NCBI RefSeq assembly: GCF_000698595.1
Contig: NZ_JFHC01000045.1
Coordinates: 1-64,000, forward strand
Direction: 5' to 3'
Length of the DNA stretch: 64,000 nt
Source of the DNA: Caballeronia glathei
Lineage (GTDB): Bacteria > Pseudomonadota > Gammaproteobacteria > Burkholderiales > Burkholderiaceae
This document shows positions 17,154 through 26,213 of this stretch, one piece after another. The notes beneath the pieces are model-generated. The model ran no database searches. It saw nothing but the letters and a program-made list of their open reading frames with translations, and was not told the origin of the DNA. Positions within the stretch are counted from its first letter, which is position 1. Every line of letters begins with the position of its first letter. A program made the translations under genes and the position numbers.

Positions 17154-17930
17154 TCATGGCGCTGCGTACACCTGCCATTCTTCTGAAGTCGCAAAGCCTA
17201 GCGACTCATAAACGCCGCGCCCTGCCGGAGTGCAGTGCAGGAATGCTGTGCGAGCGCCTTGCGCATACGCATCTCGTAGCACCGCTGTCGTCGCCGCGCG
17301 CGCATAACCGCGTCGGCGGTATGCTGGCCGGGTTGAGATGTTGAATATTCCTACGTGGCCGTTCAAAAAAACGCCGAACGATGTCGCAACTGCGGTTCCG
17401 TCTTCCTCGACCAGATATGCGGTCATTCCTTCGGCGCTCAGAACATTTGGAGCACTCAAGCCTCTGAAAACCTGATCGGGCGCTTCGTAGCCCGCGGCCA
17501 GCGCGCTGTTATAGGTCTCGTGGTCTTCCGCAGGAACGCGCCGTACGCTTATTTTGTCGAGCGGCGATGCGTCCGTATCGTCAGCGTCCAAATGCTTGGT
17601 CATGAATGGCAGGATGAAGGACTTTGTCAAACCGCGATCGGCCGCGATCTGCGCAATGGCAGAATCGACGGGATTACCGCGCAACTGAATGCTCCATGGC
17701 AGCCCCTCATTGCGGTATGACGCAGCGAACTCGCTCAGCTCTGCTACCTCGGGTTTGCGGGTCGTGCTGATGACTGCGTTCAGAACCGGGACAGGTGTGC
17801 CGCTCATGATCGATCGCGTGCCGTGCGGACCTTCTTTCATGTAGCCATGCGGTTGCAATCGACAGAATGCTTCAATCGCGTCATGCCAGGCAGCAACGGC
17901 GAGGTCTACGGAACTAGTGGGTGTCGTCAT
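17154..17930 (-). CDS. GNAT-family N-acetyltransferase
   Basis: A 258-residue acetyltransferase. The acetyl-CoA-binding motif is visible as ISTRPAYRRRGYARAAT in the C-terminal half, followed by LHCTPAGRGVYESLGFAT, a typical GNAT beta6-alpha4 ending. The N-terminal 130 residues are not informative. The acceptor substrate is unknown. Codon use and GC are lower than in neighbouring operons, which suggests an acquired gene. It stands alone between long intergenic stretches. Confidence 0.8.
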   Translation of the reverse strand: MTTPTSSVDLAVAAWHDAIEAFCRLQPHGYMKEGPHGTRSIMSGTPVPVLNAVISTTRKPEVAELSEFAASYRNEGLPWSIQLRGNPVDSAIAQIAADRGLTKSFILPFMTKHLDADDTDASPLDKISVRRVPAEDHETYNSALAAGYEAPDQVFRGLSAPNVLSAEGMTAYLVEEDGTAVATSFGVFLNGHVGIFNISTRPAYRRRGYARAATTAVLRDAYAQGARTAFLHCTPAGRGVYESLGFATSEEWQVYAAP

Positions 17931-18304
17931 TTTTTTCGAATCGTGGAGGGAGGCGACATGCCGAGGGCTGGATGCTGCCGGGCTTTTGGCTCACGAATGG
18001 GCTTACGAACCTGTTTCGTTATTCCTCGGCAAACACCCCGCTCGCTGATTTATTCCGGTCTGTCTCAAGCCTATTTTGATCGTCCGCTTTGGAGTGCATC
18101 GAGAGACTGTTGAGGGTCGTCAAGCGCCTCTCACCCTCCTTCAGCAAGGCCGCATCAGCAAGCTGCCGGGGCGCGAACTGCGCCGCCCGGTGGTCCTCGA
18201 TTTCCGCGTTTTCCCGGCAGTCCAGTCAATTTCGTGCTTTCGAGTCTAGCTAACTGCGCGGCCCGACACGCCGGGCGTTTTTGTCGGCAAGGGCATTCGC
18301 TTCG
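17931..18304. other. Intergenic stretch upstream of the alpha/beta hydrolase
   Basis: No gene is supported. The region holds the upstream part of the GNAT gene (a T-rich tract at 17931-17938) and nothing recognisable beyond it. Confidence 0.4.
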
Positions 18305-18340
18305 TATCGCGGGTATCGCGGGTATCGCGGATATCGCGGT
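18305..18340. repeat. Four tandem copies of a 9-bp unit
   Basis: TATCGCGGG, TATCGCGGG, TATCGCGGA and TATCGCGGT follow each other without gaps, ending 78 bp before the hydrolase ATG. They lie in frame with the gene in a longer but weak reading frame. Confidence 0.8.
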
Positions 18341-18418
18341 CTTTCGAAACGAGCAAAAGCTTCAGGCCCTCCTCTGTGCCGTCAGCAGCCACCCCTGGAC
18401 GCGACCCTCGCGCACGCC

Positions 18419-19273
18419 ATGTTCGACATCAAACCTGCATTCGTCTTCGTTCATGGTGCCTGGCAAGCTGCCGCAGTCTGGCGCAAGCTGATGCCGCTAC
18501 TCGAAGCGCGCGGCCACGCGGTACGCGCGCTCGATCTGCCGGGAGCAGGCGCACATGCCCGGCATCCTGTCTCGTTCGACAGGCGTCCGCTCGACACGCA
18601 CGCCTTCGCGTCGGAAGCGTCGCCCAACGCCGCGACGACACAGGATGACCGCACGCGGGCGGTCATCGATCTTGTGGAGAGCACGAGGAAGCACACGGGC
18701 GCACCCGTCGCACTGGTGGGGCATTCGGTGGGCGGCCTGCCGGTCACCGCGGTCGCCGAGGCCATTCCCCAGCGATTGCATGCGGCGGTCTATCTGTGCG
18801 CATATATGGTCGCGCCGGGGATGTCCGCGCTGGCCCTGCGTCAGCATCCGGTGATGCACGGCTCGCTGATTCCGACGCTTCAGAAGGCGAACCCCAGGCA
18901 GACCGGCGCGTTGCGCATCGATCCACGCTCGGATGATCCGGCGTATCGGGAACAGATGAGGCTCGCCTTCTGCGGCGACATGAGCGCGGACGATCTCGCA
19001 CGGGAACTCGTCCACATGCACAGCGACGAGGCGGCCGGGCAGCTGCTCCTGCCGTCGCCGATGACGGCGGAGCGCTTCGGCCGCGTGCCGCGCCACTACG
19101 TCCGAACGCTCGACGACCGCGCAATACCCGCTGCCGCACAGGACTTCATGATTGCCGGCGTCGATGGCGCGATGGGCAACCGGACCCATACGCACACGCT
19201 GGCGGCCGCCCATATGTCTCAGCTTTCACGGCCCGAGGCACTGGCCGGCGTGCTGTCCGCCATAGCCGCCTGA
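18419..19273 (+). CDS. Alpha/beta-hydrolase (esterase-like)
   Basis: A 284-residue alpha/beta hydrolase of the esterase/acyltransferase-like group. FVHGAWQAAAVW at 10-21 is the oxyanion-hole HG motif, GHSVGG at 101-106 carries the nucleophile Ser103, and His265 in AAHMSQLSRP completes the triad near the C terminus. The ATG at 18419 matches the usual family start (FDIKPAFVFVHGAW), although a longer frame with a repeat-derived N terminus exists upstream. Convergent with the MFS gene, 17 bp between stops. Substrate unknown. Confidence 0.85.
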   Translation: MFDIKPAFVFVHGAWQAAAVWRKLMPLLEARGHAVRALDLPGAGAHARHPVSFDRRPLDTHAFASEASPNAATTQDDRTRAVIDLVESTRKHTGAPVALVGHSVGGLPVTAVAEAIPQRLHAAVYLCAYMVAPGMSALALRQHPVMHGSLIPTLQKANPRQTGALRIDPRSDDPAYREQMRLAFCGDMSADDLARELVHMHSDEAAGQLLLPSPMTAERFGRVPRHYVRTLDDRAIPAAAQDFMIAGVDGAMGNRTHTHTLAAAHMSQLSRPEALAGVLSAIAA

Positions 19274-19290
19274 CGAAGCGCCGCTGAACG

Positions 19291-20715
19291 TTACGCGTTC
19301 ACGCGCGGGCTCTCGCCGTACATGTCGTCCGAATCGTGAAGGGGCCGTGACGCGGGCGCCGCTTGCGGCCCGCTCTCGCCGGCCACGCCGGGTATGCCGC
19401 GTCCGCGCAGCGAACATCCGGCCGTCTCCGTCACGAAGATGAGCGCCACCGCTCCGACCACGCAAGCGGCCATCATGTAGTAGGCCGGCACGAGCGTCGA
19501 GCCGGTGTGGCCGATCAGCCAGTCGCTGACCATCGGCGCGGTGCCGCCGAAGATTGACGTCGATACGTTATAGGCGATCGCCATGCCTGCGTAGCGCGCC
19601 TGCGTGGGGAACATCGCTGGGAACATCGCCGAGATGCTCGCAAGCTGCGGCACGTAGAGCACGCCCAGCACCGCGAAACCAATCAGTGCGCCCGCAACGC
19701 CGTGGGACATCAGCATGAACATCGGCACTGCGGCGACGAAGAGCCCGGTCAGCGAAATCCACCAGACGTTCTTGCGGCCGATGCGATCGGACAGCGCGCC
19801 GGCGAAAGGCAGCAGGGTCATCATCGCCAGCATGCCGATCAGCGGCACGAGCAACGACATGTTGTCGCTCATGCCGAGCTGCTGCTTCATGAACGTCGGC
19901 ATGTAGGCGAGCAGCACGTAGTTCACCACGTTCAATGCAACGACGAGCCCGGCGAGCAGCACGAGCGGCTTCCAGAACTGCGCGAGCAATTGCGCGAGCG
20001 GCAAGCCCGCGCGCTCGTCGCGTTCCGCTGCCTTCGCCATCTCGCGAAACACGGGCGTGTCTTCCATCTTCGATCGCAGATAGAGGCCGATCAGACCGAG
20101 CGGCGCAGCGACGAGGAACGGCAGGCGCCAGCCCCACTCATGCATCGTTTCGCTGCCGAGCGCCACCGAGCAACCCAGCATCAGGAACGCGCCGAGCGAG
20201 AAGCCCGCGAGCGTGCCGAACTCGAGGAAGCTGCCGCAAAAGCCGCGTTTCTCGTCGGGCGCGTACTCCGCCATGAAAGTGGCCGCGCCTCCATACTCGC
20301 CGCCCGTCGAGAAGCCCTGGATCAGGCGCAGCAGGATCAGAAGCGCGGGCGCCCACCAGCCGATGCTCCCGTAGGTCGGCAGCAAGCCGACGATCAGCGT
20401 CGCGACCGACATGATGATGATGGTCAGCGCGAGCACATGCTTGCGCCCGAGGCGGTCGCCGAGCGGGCCCCAGAAGAGGCCGCCGAGCGGGCGGACCAGG
20501 AACGAGATGGCGAAGGTGGCGAGCGCGAAGAGCGTCGCTTCGGCCGTGCTGCCCGGGAACAGCGCCGCGGAAATGTAGGTGAGGCCGTAGGTGTAGATGC
20601 CGTAGTCGAACCATTCCGTGGCGTTGCCGATTGCCGATGCGGCCATCGCCCGCCGCATCGGGCCGGACGAAGTGCGTCGGACCGCGTCCTGTGTCGACGG
20701 TTGCGCGTAGTTCAT
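19291..20715 (-). CDS. MFS transporter, metabolite:proton symporter (ProP/KgtP-like)
   Basis: A 474-residue inner-membrane transporter with about twelve helices. ASAIGNATEWFDYGIY at the N terminus, the GDRLGRK loop (GPLGDRLGRKHVLAL) and LLRLIQGFSTGGEYGGA are hallmarks of the metabolite:H+ symporter family. GGAAG is about 9 nt before the ATG at 20715. The substrate (proline/betaine, dicarboxylate or another organic acid) cannot be decided. It is separated by 264 bp from the M81 gene, so probably an independent unit. Confidence 0.88.
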   Translation of the reverse strand: MNYAQPSTQDAVRRTSSGPMRRAMAASAIGNATEWFDYGIYTYGLTYISAALFPGSTAEATLFALATFAISFLVRPLGGLFWGPLGDRLGRKHVLALTIIIMSVATLIVGLLPTYGSIGWWAPALLILLRLIQGFSTGGEYGGAATFMAEYAPDEKRGFCGSFLEFGTLAGFSLGAFLMLGCSVALGSETMHEWGWRLPFLVAAPLGLIGLYLRSKMEDTPVFREMAKAAERDERAGLPLAQLLAQFWKPLVLLAGLVVALNVVNYVLLAYMPTFMKQQLGMSDNMSLLVPLIGMLAMMTLLPFAGALSDRIGRKNVWWISLTGLFVAAVPMFMLMSHGVAGALIGFAVLGVLYVPQLASISAMFPAMFPTQARYAGMAIAYNVSTSIFGGTAPMVSDWLIGHTGSTLVPAYYMMAACVVGAVALIFVTETAGCSLRGRGIPGVAGESGPQAAPASRPLHDSDDMYGESPRVNA

Positions 20716-20742
20716 GATCGTCTTCCAAAATTCCAGAATGAC

Positions 20743-20762
20743 CGGTGCCGAATCCGGCACCG
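20743..20762 (-). other. Hairpin upstream of the MFS gene
   Basis: CGGTGCCG-AATC-CGGCACCG, an 8-bp stem 28 bp before the MFS start. No T run follows on the minus strand. It could be a leader structure or the 3' end of the upstream message. Confidence 0.4.
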
Positions 20763-20979
20763 TCGTTCATTCAAGATACAGATCAGGAACGCCGCGTCAC
20801 GTGTCCTAGGACGATGCGGACGCTGGGGTTTTCCCGCACAAATGCCCGGGAAAGGCAACAATTACGGAGCTGTAATCGGCATGACGGCCGTTTCTGCCTG
20901 TGTGTTTCCACGATGCGGAAAGTACCGCGCACGCAGCGCAGACGCAGTCATTTTTGACGCGCCTGCACAAGATCGAGCC

Positions 20980-22458
20980 TTACCACGCGGTATCGGCATC
21001 CAGCGGATAGACGGGCCGTTTCAGCTTGCCGAATTCGAACAGCCCGTAGTCCGAACTCGTCACGCCGCGGCTGTCGCATTCCACGAGCGCCCCCGCAATC
21101 GGCACGAACACCGGCCGGCAATACATCCTCGACTTGAGGATCAGGAACCTCGCACCGCGCGGATCGATGCCGACGCTCTCGAACACGCCCAGGTCCCACG
21201 GCTCGTGCGTGCGCTCCGTCACGAGCACTTGAGCCGCGCCGGTATCGAGCACCGCCGCGCGGCCCATGAATGCGCGCTGGCCCGTGTAGGTCGGACCGCT
21301 GATGATGTATTCGCCGTCGGTGAGCGCGCGCACCGTTCCTGTCAGCCGCACCGGGGGCCGCGGACTCGCGGCGTTGCCTGCCAGCTTGTTGCCGACGTAA
21401 AGCGTGACCGTCGCGCCCACGCCAGCGGCATAGAGCGCGGCAACCGCCTCGGGATCGCACAACGGACCGGTGACCATGCCGTCGAGCCCCTGCTTCAGCG
21501 CTTCCACGAACACGTCCATCGTGTCGCAGGTTCCGCCCGACATGCAGTTGTCGCCGTGATCGAGCAGCAGCACGGGCTTGTCGGTGTCGCGCGCCAGCGC
21601 GGCGCCCTTTGCCACCGAGTCCGCAAGCGGTTCGCTGCGATAGACGAACGCGTCACGCTCGTCCCAGATCTGCTGCGCGATGCGCTTCGCGACGCGCTGC
21701 GCCGCCTCGCGATCGCCGTCGCCCACGACCACCACGCTGATGCACGGCGCTTCGATATCCGCGAGCGAGAAGCCCGACAACACCGACACCGCCAGCATGC
21801 CGTCGCGCTCCGCCGCGCTCGCCGCTTCCACCGCGCGCTTCATCGCGCCTTCGGCGGTCGTGCTGCGCAGCGTGTGCGTGAGAAGCGGCGGCTGCGACCA
21901 CGCGATCACCGGACGCGCCCGCCCGTGCACGCGATCGAAGAGCAGCCGCGCCGCGTGCTCGCCGGACTCGTACATGTCCACGTGCGGATACGTCTTGAAG
22001 CTCACGATCACGTCGGCGTTGTCGATCATCTTCTGCGTGACGTTCGCGTGCAGATCGAGCGAGACCGCGATCGGCGCCTCGGGCAGCGCAGCACGCACGC
22101 GTTCGAGCAGGTCGCCCTCGCCGTCGTTCGAATTCTCCGCGACCATCGCGCCGTGCAGATCGAGCATCACCGCATCGCAGCCGCTCGCCGCATCGACGAT
22201 CGCGTTGCAGATCGCATCGTATGCGGCGGCGGCGACCGGCCCGCTCGGATTGGCCGACGCCGATATCGGCGTGACGATCTGCGCGCCCTCGTGCCGGGCC
22301 GCGTCGATGAACGCGGACATCGCGGTGCGCATGCCCTTGTTCTCGCGATACGCGTCCTCGCCGTAGCACGGTCCGTTGCGGCCGAACGCGTCGAGCGGGG
22401 TCGCGACCGGCGAGAACGTATTGGTCTCGTGATTCATCCGCGCGATGAGGATCTTCAT
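20980..22458 (-). CDS. M81 family (MlrC-like) metallopeptidase
   Basis: A 492-residue member of the M81/MlrC family, named for microcystin degradation but widely linked to amide or small-peptide catabolism. RMNHETNTFSP, MLDLHGAMVAE, VSLDLHANVTQ and HGDNCMSGGTCD are the conserved metal-site regions. The ATG at 22458 overlaps the upstream hydrolase stop (ATGA). Being last in a livKHMGF-amidohydrolase operon, it probably acts on the imported nitrogen compound or its product. Confidence 0.88.
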   Translation of the reverse strand: MKILIARMNHETNTFSPVATPLDAFGRNGPCYGEDAYRENKGMRTAMSAFIDAARHEGAQIVTPISASANPSGPVAAAAYDAICNAIVDAASGCDAVMLDLHGAMVAENSNDGEGDLLERVRAALPEAPIAVSLDLHANVTQKMIDNADVIVSFKTYPHVDMYESGEHAARLLFDRVHGRARPVIAWSQPPLLTHTLRSTTAEGAMKRAVEAASAAERDGMLAVSVLSGFSLADIEAPCISVVVVGDGDREAAQRVAKRIAQQIWDERDAFVYRSEPLADSVAKGAALARDTDKPVLLLDHGDNCMSGGTCDTMDVFVEALKQGLDGMVTGPLCDPEAVAALYAAGVGATVTLYVGNKLAGNAASPRPPVRLTGTVRALTDGEYIISGPTYTGQRAFMGRAAVLDTGAAQVLVTERTHEPWDLGVFESVGIDPRGARFLILKSRMYCRPVFVPIAGALVECDSRGVTSSDYGLFEFGKLKRPVYPLDADTAW

Positions 22459-23714
22459 GCTGACTTCACTCCTGTGGGGTTCGCCGCGCGCAGCATCGCC
22501 TGCAGGAGCACGTTGCATCCTGCTTCGAGATGATCGGCGCGCGCATCCTCGATTTCGTTGTGGCTGATGCCGTCCTTGCACGGCACGAAGATCATCGCGG
22601 CGGGCGCGACGCGGGCAAGATACACGGCGTCGTGGCCCGCGCCGCTGATCACGTCCATCGACGACAGCCCGAGTGCCTCCGCGCTGTCGCGCACCGCTGC
22701 GACGAGCGGCGCCGCGAACGGCTGCGGAGCAAAGTACACCACCTGCTCGACATCGACCGGCAGCGCGGCGGCGGCACATGTCGCGCGCAACGCGGCATCC
22801 ATCGCGGTGAGCGCGGCATCGTCGGCGGCACGCAGGTCGACCGTCAGCGTGACCCGACCCGGAATCACGTTGCGCGAGTTCGGATGCACGTCCACCCAGC
22901 CGACCGTGCCGCGACCATGTGGCGCGTGATCGAGCGCGATGCGGTTCACGTCGCGGATCAGATCGGCGGCGACGAGCAGCGCGTCGCGGCGCAGCTCCAT
23001 CGGCGTAGGCCCCGCATGCGCCTCCATGCCGTGAACGGTGACGTCGTACCAGCGCTGGCCGAGCGCACCCTCAACGACGCCTATCGTCGTTTCGTTCGCT
23101 TCGAGCACAGGGCCCTGTTCGATATGCGCCTCGAAATAGGCGCCGACCGCATGCGGCGGCTGCTCGCTGCCGCCGTAGCCGATGGCCGCGAGCGCCTCGC
23201 GCACCGACACGCCCGCGCGGTCGCGCTGCGCGAGCGCGTGATCGAGCGTGAATGCCCCGGCGAACACGCCCGAACCCATCATGACCGGGACGAAGCGCGA
23301 GCCCTCTTCGTTCGTCCATACCGCGACTTCGAGCGGCGCCTCGGTGCGCACGTTCGCATCGGCGAGCGTGCGCAGCACTTCCAGCCCCGCCAGCACGCCA
23401 TAGTTGCCGTCGAACTTGCCGCCGGTCGGCTGCGTATCGATGTGGCTGCCGGTCATCACGGGCGGCAGGTCGTCGCGCGTTCCCGCGCGGCGCGCGAAGA
23501 TATTGCCGATCGCGTCGACGCGGACCGCGCAGCCGATCTCCTTCGCCCACGCGACGAACAGGTCGCGTGCCTGCCGGTCGAGATCGGTGAGCGCGAGACG
23601 GCACACGCCGCCCTTGTCGGTCGCGCCGATCTGCGCGAGGTCCATCAGGCTGTTCCAGAGACGCGCACCGTCGATGCGCAGACCGGCGTGCGCCGGCAAA
23701 TCGTGAGCTTGCAT
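22455..23714 (-). CDS. Zn-dependent amidohydrolase (allantoate / N-carbamoyl-L-amino acid hydrolase family)
   Basis: A 419-residue M20-type hydrolase of the HyuC/AllC/beta-ureidopropionase group. Metal ligands can be placed at His91 (GSHIDT), Asp102 (GGKFDGNYG), Glu136-137 (TNEEGSRF), His197 (EAHIEQGP) and His385 (ISHNE). This family removes carbamoyl groups or ureide nitrogen. AAGGA precedes the ATG at 23714. It lies 29 bp after livF and overlaps the M81 gene. The exact substrate is undecided between N-carbamoyl amino acids and allantoate-like ureides. Confidence 0.88.
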   Translation of the reverse strand: MQAHDLPAHAGLRIDGARLWNSLMDLAQIGATDKGGVCRLALTDLDRQARDLFVAWAKEIGCAVRVDAIGNIFARRAGTRDDLPPVMTGSHIDTQPTGGKFDGNYGVLAGLEVLRTLADANVRTEAPLEVAVWTNEEGSRFVPVMMGSGVFAGAFTLDHALAQRDRAGVSVREALAAIGYGGSEQPPHAVGAYFEAHIEQGPVLEANETTIGVVEGALGQRWYDVTVHGMEAHAGPTPMELRRDALLVAADLIRDVNRIALDHAPHGRGTVGWVDVHPNSRNVIPGRVTLTVDLRAADDAALTAMDAALRATCAAAALPVDVEQVVYFAPQPFAAPLVAAVRDSAEALGLSSMDVISGAGHDAVYLARVAPAAMIFVPCKDGISHNEIEDARADHLEAGCNVLLQAMLRAANPTGVKSA

Positions 23715-23743
23715 GCGGAGTCCTTGCGATGAAAAGGCGTGGG

Positions 23744-24445
23744 TCAGGCAACGCCCACGCCGAGGTAGCGGTCCTTGATCGATTCGTCTGCGGCGAATGC
23801 GACGTTGCCGCCCTCGTAGACGATCCGGCCCTGCTCGATGATGTAGTGGCGATCGGCGAGCTGCGTGCAGACCTCCAGGTTCTGCTCGACCAGCAGGATC
23901 GCGACGCCCGCCTGCCTGATGAGCTTCAGCTGCGCGACGATCTCCTCGACGATCACGGGCGCGAGCCCTTCCACCGGCTCGTCGAGCATCAGGAGGCGCG
24001 GATGGTTCATCAGCGCGCGGCCGATCGCGAGCATCTGCTGTTCGCCGCCCGACAACTGCCCGCCGCCGTTCGTGCGCCGTTCTTTCAGGCGCGGAAAGAT
24101 GCGGTAGATATCGGCGAGTTGCCACGGCGAGCCCTTGCGCGCGCCGAGCCGCAGGTTCTCCTCCACGCTCAGCAGCCGGAAGATGCCCCGGTGCTCCGGC
24201 ACGAAGCACACGCCGCGCGCCGCGATGCGGTGCGGCGCGAGCCTCGCGACATCGTCGCCCTTGAACACGACGCGCCCCTTCTGGGGCGCCACGACACCGG
24301 CGATGCTCTTGAGCGTGGTCGACTTGCCCGCGCCGTTGCGCCCGAGCAGCGTGACCGTCTCGCCCTCGCCCACCGTGAGCGACACGCCCTGAAGGATGTG
24401 GCTCTTGCCGTAGTAGCCGTGAATGTCCTGCACGTCGAGAATCAT
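23744..24445 (-). CDS. livF: Branched-chain-type ABC transporter ATPase LivF
   Basis: A 233-residue ATPase with Walker A GRNGAGKST, signature LSGGEQQMLAIGRALM, Walker B LLMLDEP and the LivF ending LLVEQNLEVC. The ATG at 24445 overlaps the livG stop (ATGA). Confidence 0.92.
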   Translation of the reverse strand: MILDVQDIHGYYGKSHILQGVSLTVGEGETVTLLGRNGAGKSTTLKSIAGVVAPQKGRVVFKGDDVARLAPHRIAARGVCFVPEHRGIFRLLSVEENLRLGARKGSPWQLADIYRIFPRLKERRTNGGGQLSGGEQQMLAIGRALMNHPRLLMLDEPVEGLAPVIVEEIVAQLKLIRQAGVAILLVEQNLEVCTQLADRHYIIEQGRIVYEGGNVAFAADESIKDRYLGVGVA

Positions 24446-25209
24446 GCGCGGCCTCCGGTAATCATGTTGCCGAGATACGCGCTGCGCACGCGCTCGTCGC
24501 CGCGGATGTCGTCGGGACGTCCTTCCACCAGCACGCGGCCCTGCTGCATGACGGTGATCGTGTCGGAGATGTCCATCACGATGCCCATGTTGTGCTCGAT
24601 CAGCACCACCGTGTAATCGTCGCGCAGGCCGCGGATGAGACGCTTCATGTCGTCGAGATCGTCGATGCCCATGCCGGAAGTCGGCTCGTCGAGGAAGATC
24701 GCCCTCGGCTTCGCCGCGAGCGCCATGCCGACTTCGAGACGCCGCTGCTGGCCGTGCGAGAGCACGCCCGCGAGCGTGCCCGCAAAGCGCTGCAGCGCGA
24801 GCCGTTCGAGGATGGCATCGACCGTGTCCGCGTGGTCCAGCGCGCCGTGCGGCGGCGTCCATGCATTGAGCGCCCGCTTCGAATCGACGCCCTGCGCCGC
24901 AAGGCGCAGGTTCTCGCGCACGCTCAGGTTCGCGAACAGGCTCGTCACCTGGAACGAGCGCGCGATGCCGCGCCGCACGCGCCGGTAGTCGGGCTCGTGC
25001 GTGACGTCGTGGCCATCGAACACGATGGTGCCCGCCGTGATCGGCACCGTGCCGGTCAGCACGTGGAAGAGCGTCGTCTTGCCGGCGCCGTTCGGGCCGA
25101 TCACCGAATGCACCGTGCGCGCCCGGATATTCAGATTGACGTCGGCGAGCGCGGTGAATTTGTTGTAGCGCTTCACCACGCCTTTCGCCTGAAGAATCGC
25201 TTCGCTCAT
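24442..25209 (-). CDS. livG: Branched-chain-type ABC transporter ATPase LivG
   Basis: A 255-residue ATPase with Walker A GPNGAGKTT, the LivG-type signature LSHGQQRRLEVGMAL, Walker B AIFLDEP and switch LIEHNMGIVMD. Its ATG overlaps the livM stop by four bases. Confidence 0.92.
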   Translation of the reverse strand: MSEAILQAKGVVKRYNKFTALADVNLNIRARTVHSVIGPNGAGKTTLFHVLTGTVPITAGTIVFDGHDVTHEPDYRRVRRGIARSFQVTSLFANLSVRENLRLAAQGVDSKRALNAWTPPHGALDHADTVDAILERLALQRFAGTLAGVLSHGQQRRLEVGMALAAKPRAIFLDEPTSGMGIDDLDDMKRLIRGLRDDYTVVLIEHNMGIVMDISDTITVMQQGRVLVEGRPDDIRGDERVRSAYLGNMITGGRA

Positions 25210-26213
25210 GAGGCCTCCCGGTTGCGGCGCGCGGCCTGCCAGATGCGTTCGCCGAGGCCCCACAGCCCGCGCTGCATGAAGAGGCTCACCGCGATCAGCA
25301 CGAGGCCGAGCAGCAGCAGCCAGCGTGGCCACAGCGTGGAGAGCCAGTCGGCGAACAGCACATAGAACGCGGCGCCGAGCACCGACGAAAAGAGATTGCC
25401 CGTGCCGCCGATCACCGTCATCACGAGGATCATCTCGCTCGTGTGATAGTCGATGTTGGACAGCGGCGCGATGCCCGTCATCAACGCGTGCAGCGCGCCG
25501 GCGAGCCCCGTCACCGCGCCCGACACGACGAACGCCGCGAGCTTGAAACGCTTCACGTCGTAGCCGACGGCGGCGGCGCGTGCCTCGTTGTCGCGGATCG
25601 CGAGCAGCGTGCGGCCGAACACCGAATGCGAGACGCGCATCATCAGCCAGAACGCGATCAGGAACAGCACCGCCACGAAACCGTAGTACTGCCACGGCGA
25701 CGCGATCGGCACGAGCGTCCTGCCAAAGAGCGAGAGCGCCGGACGCGGGATGTCGAGCAGGCCATTGTCGCCGCCCGTGAGTTCCGGTGTCGTGTAGGCG
25801 AGGAAGTAGAACATCTGGCCGAAGGCGAGCGTGAGCATGACGAAGTAGGCACCACGCTGGCGGATCGAGAACCAGCCGACCACCGCAGCCGCGGCCGCGC
25901 CGGTCACGATTGCGGCAAGGAGCGCGACGCTCATCGGCATGGCCGCCTTCGTCAGCACGAGCCCTGCGCTGTAGCTGCCGAGGCCGAAGAAGATGCCCTG
26001 TCCGAAGGAAAGCAGCCCTGTGTGCCCGAGCAGCAGATTGCAGCCGAGCGCGGCGAGCGCGAACACCAGCACTTCGGTGGCGAGCGAGCCGGAACGCATG
26101 GTGACCGGCAGGATGCAGACGACGAGTGCCGCGAGCAGGATGAACCGATAGTGAAAGAGCCGCGTCCTGAACGAACGCGGTGCCGGGCTTGCTGCGAGCG
26201 TCTTCGAGTTCAC
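25206..26213 (-). CDS. livM: Branched-chain-type ABC transporter permease LivM
   Basis: A 335-residue permease with about nine hydrophobic helices, LLLGHTGLLSFGQGIFFGLGSY and the loop GRTLLAIRDNEARAAAVGY. The start is a GTG at 26213 whose GTGA overlaps the livH stop. Confidence 0.9.
   Translation of the reverse strand: MNSKTLAASPAPRSFRTRLFHYRFILLAALVVCILPVTMRSGSLATEVLVFALAALGCNLLLGHTGLLSFGQGIFFGLGSYSAGLVLTKAAMPMSVALLAAIVTGAAAAAVVGWFSIRQRGAYFVMLTLAFGQMFYFLAYTTPELTGGDNGLLDIPRPALSLFGRTLVPIASPWQYYGFVAVLFLIAFWLMMRVSHSVFGRTLLAIRDNEARAAAVGYDVKRFKLAAFVVSGAVTGLAGALHALMTGIAPLSNIDYHTSEMILVMTVIGGTGNLFSSVLGAAFYVLFADWLSTLWPRWLLLLGLVLIAVSLFMQRGLWGLGERIWQAARRNREAS

Noticed and set aside
19702..22533. Plus-strand open frame of about 940 codons
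   Set aside because: Antisense to the MFS and M81 genes, both of which carry recognisable motifs.
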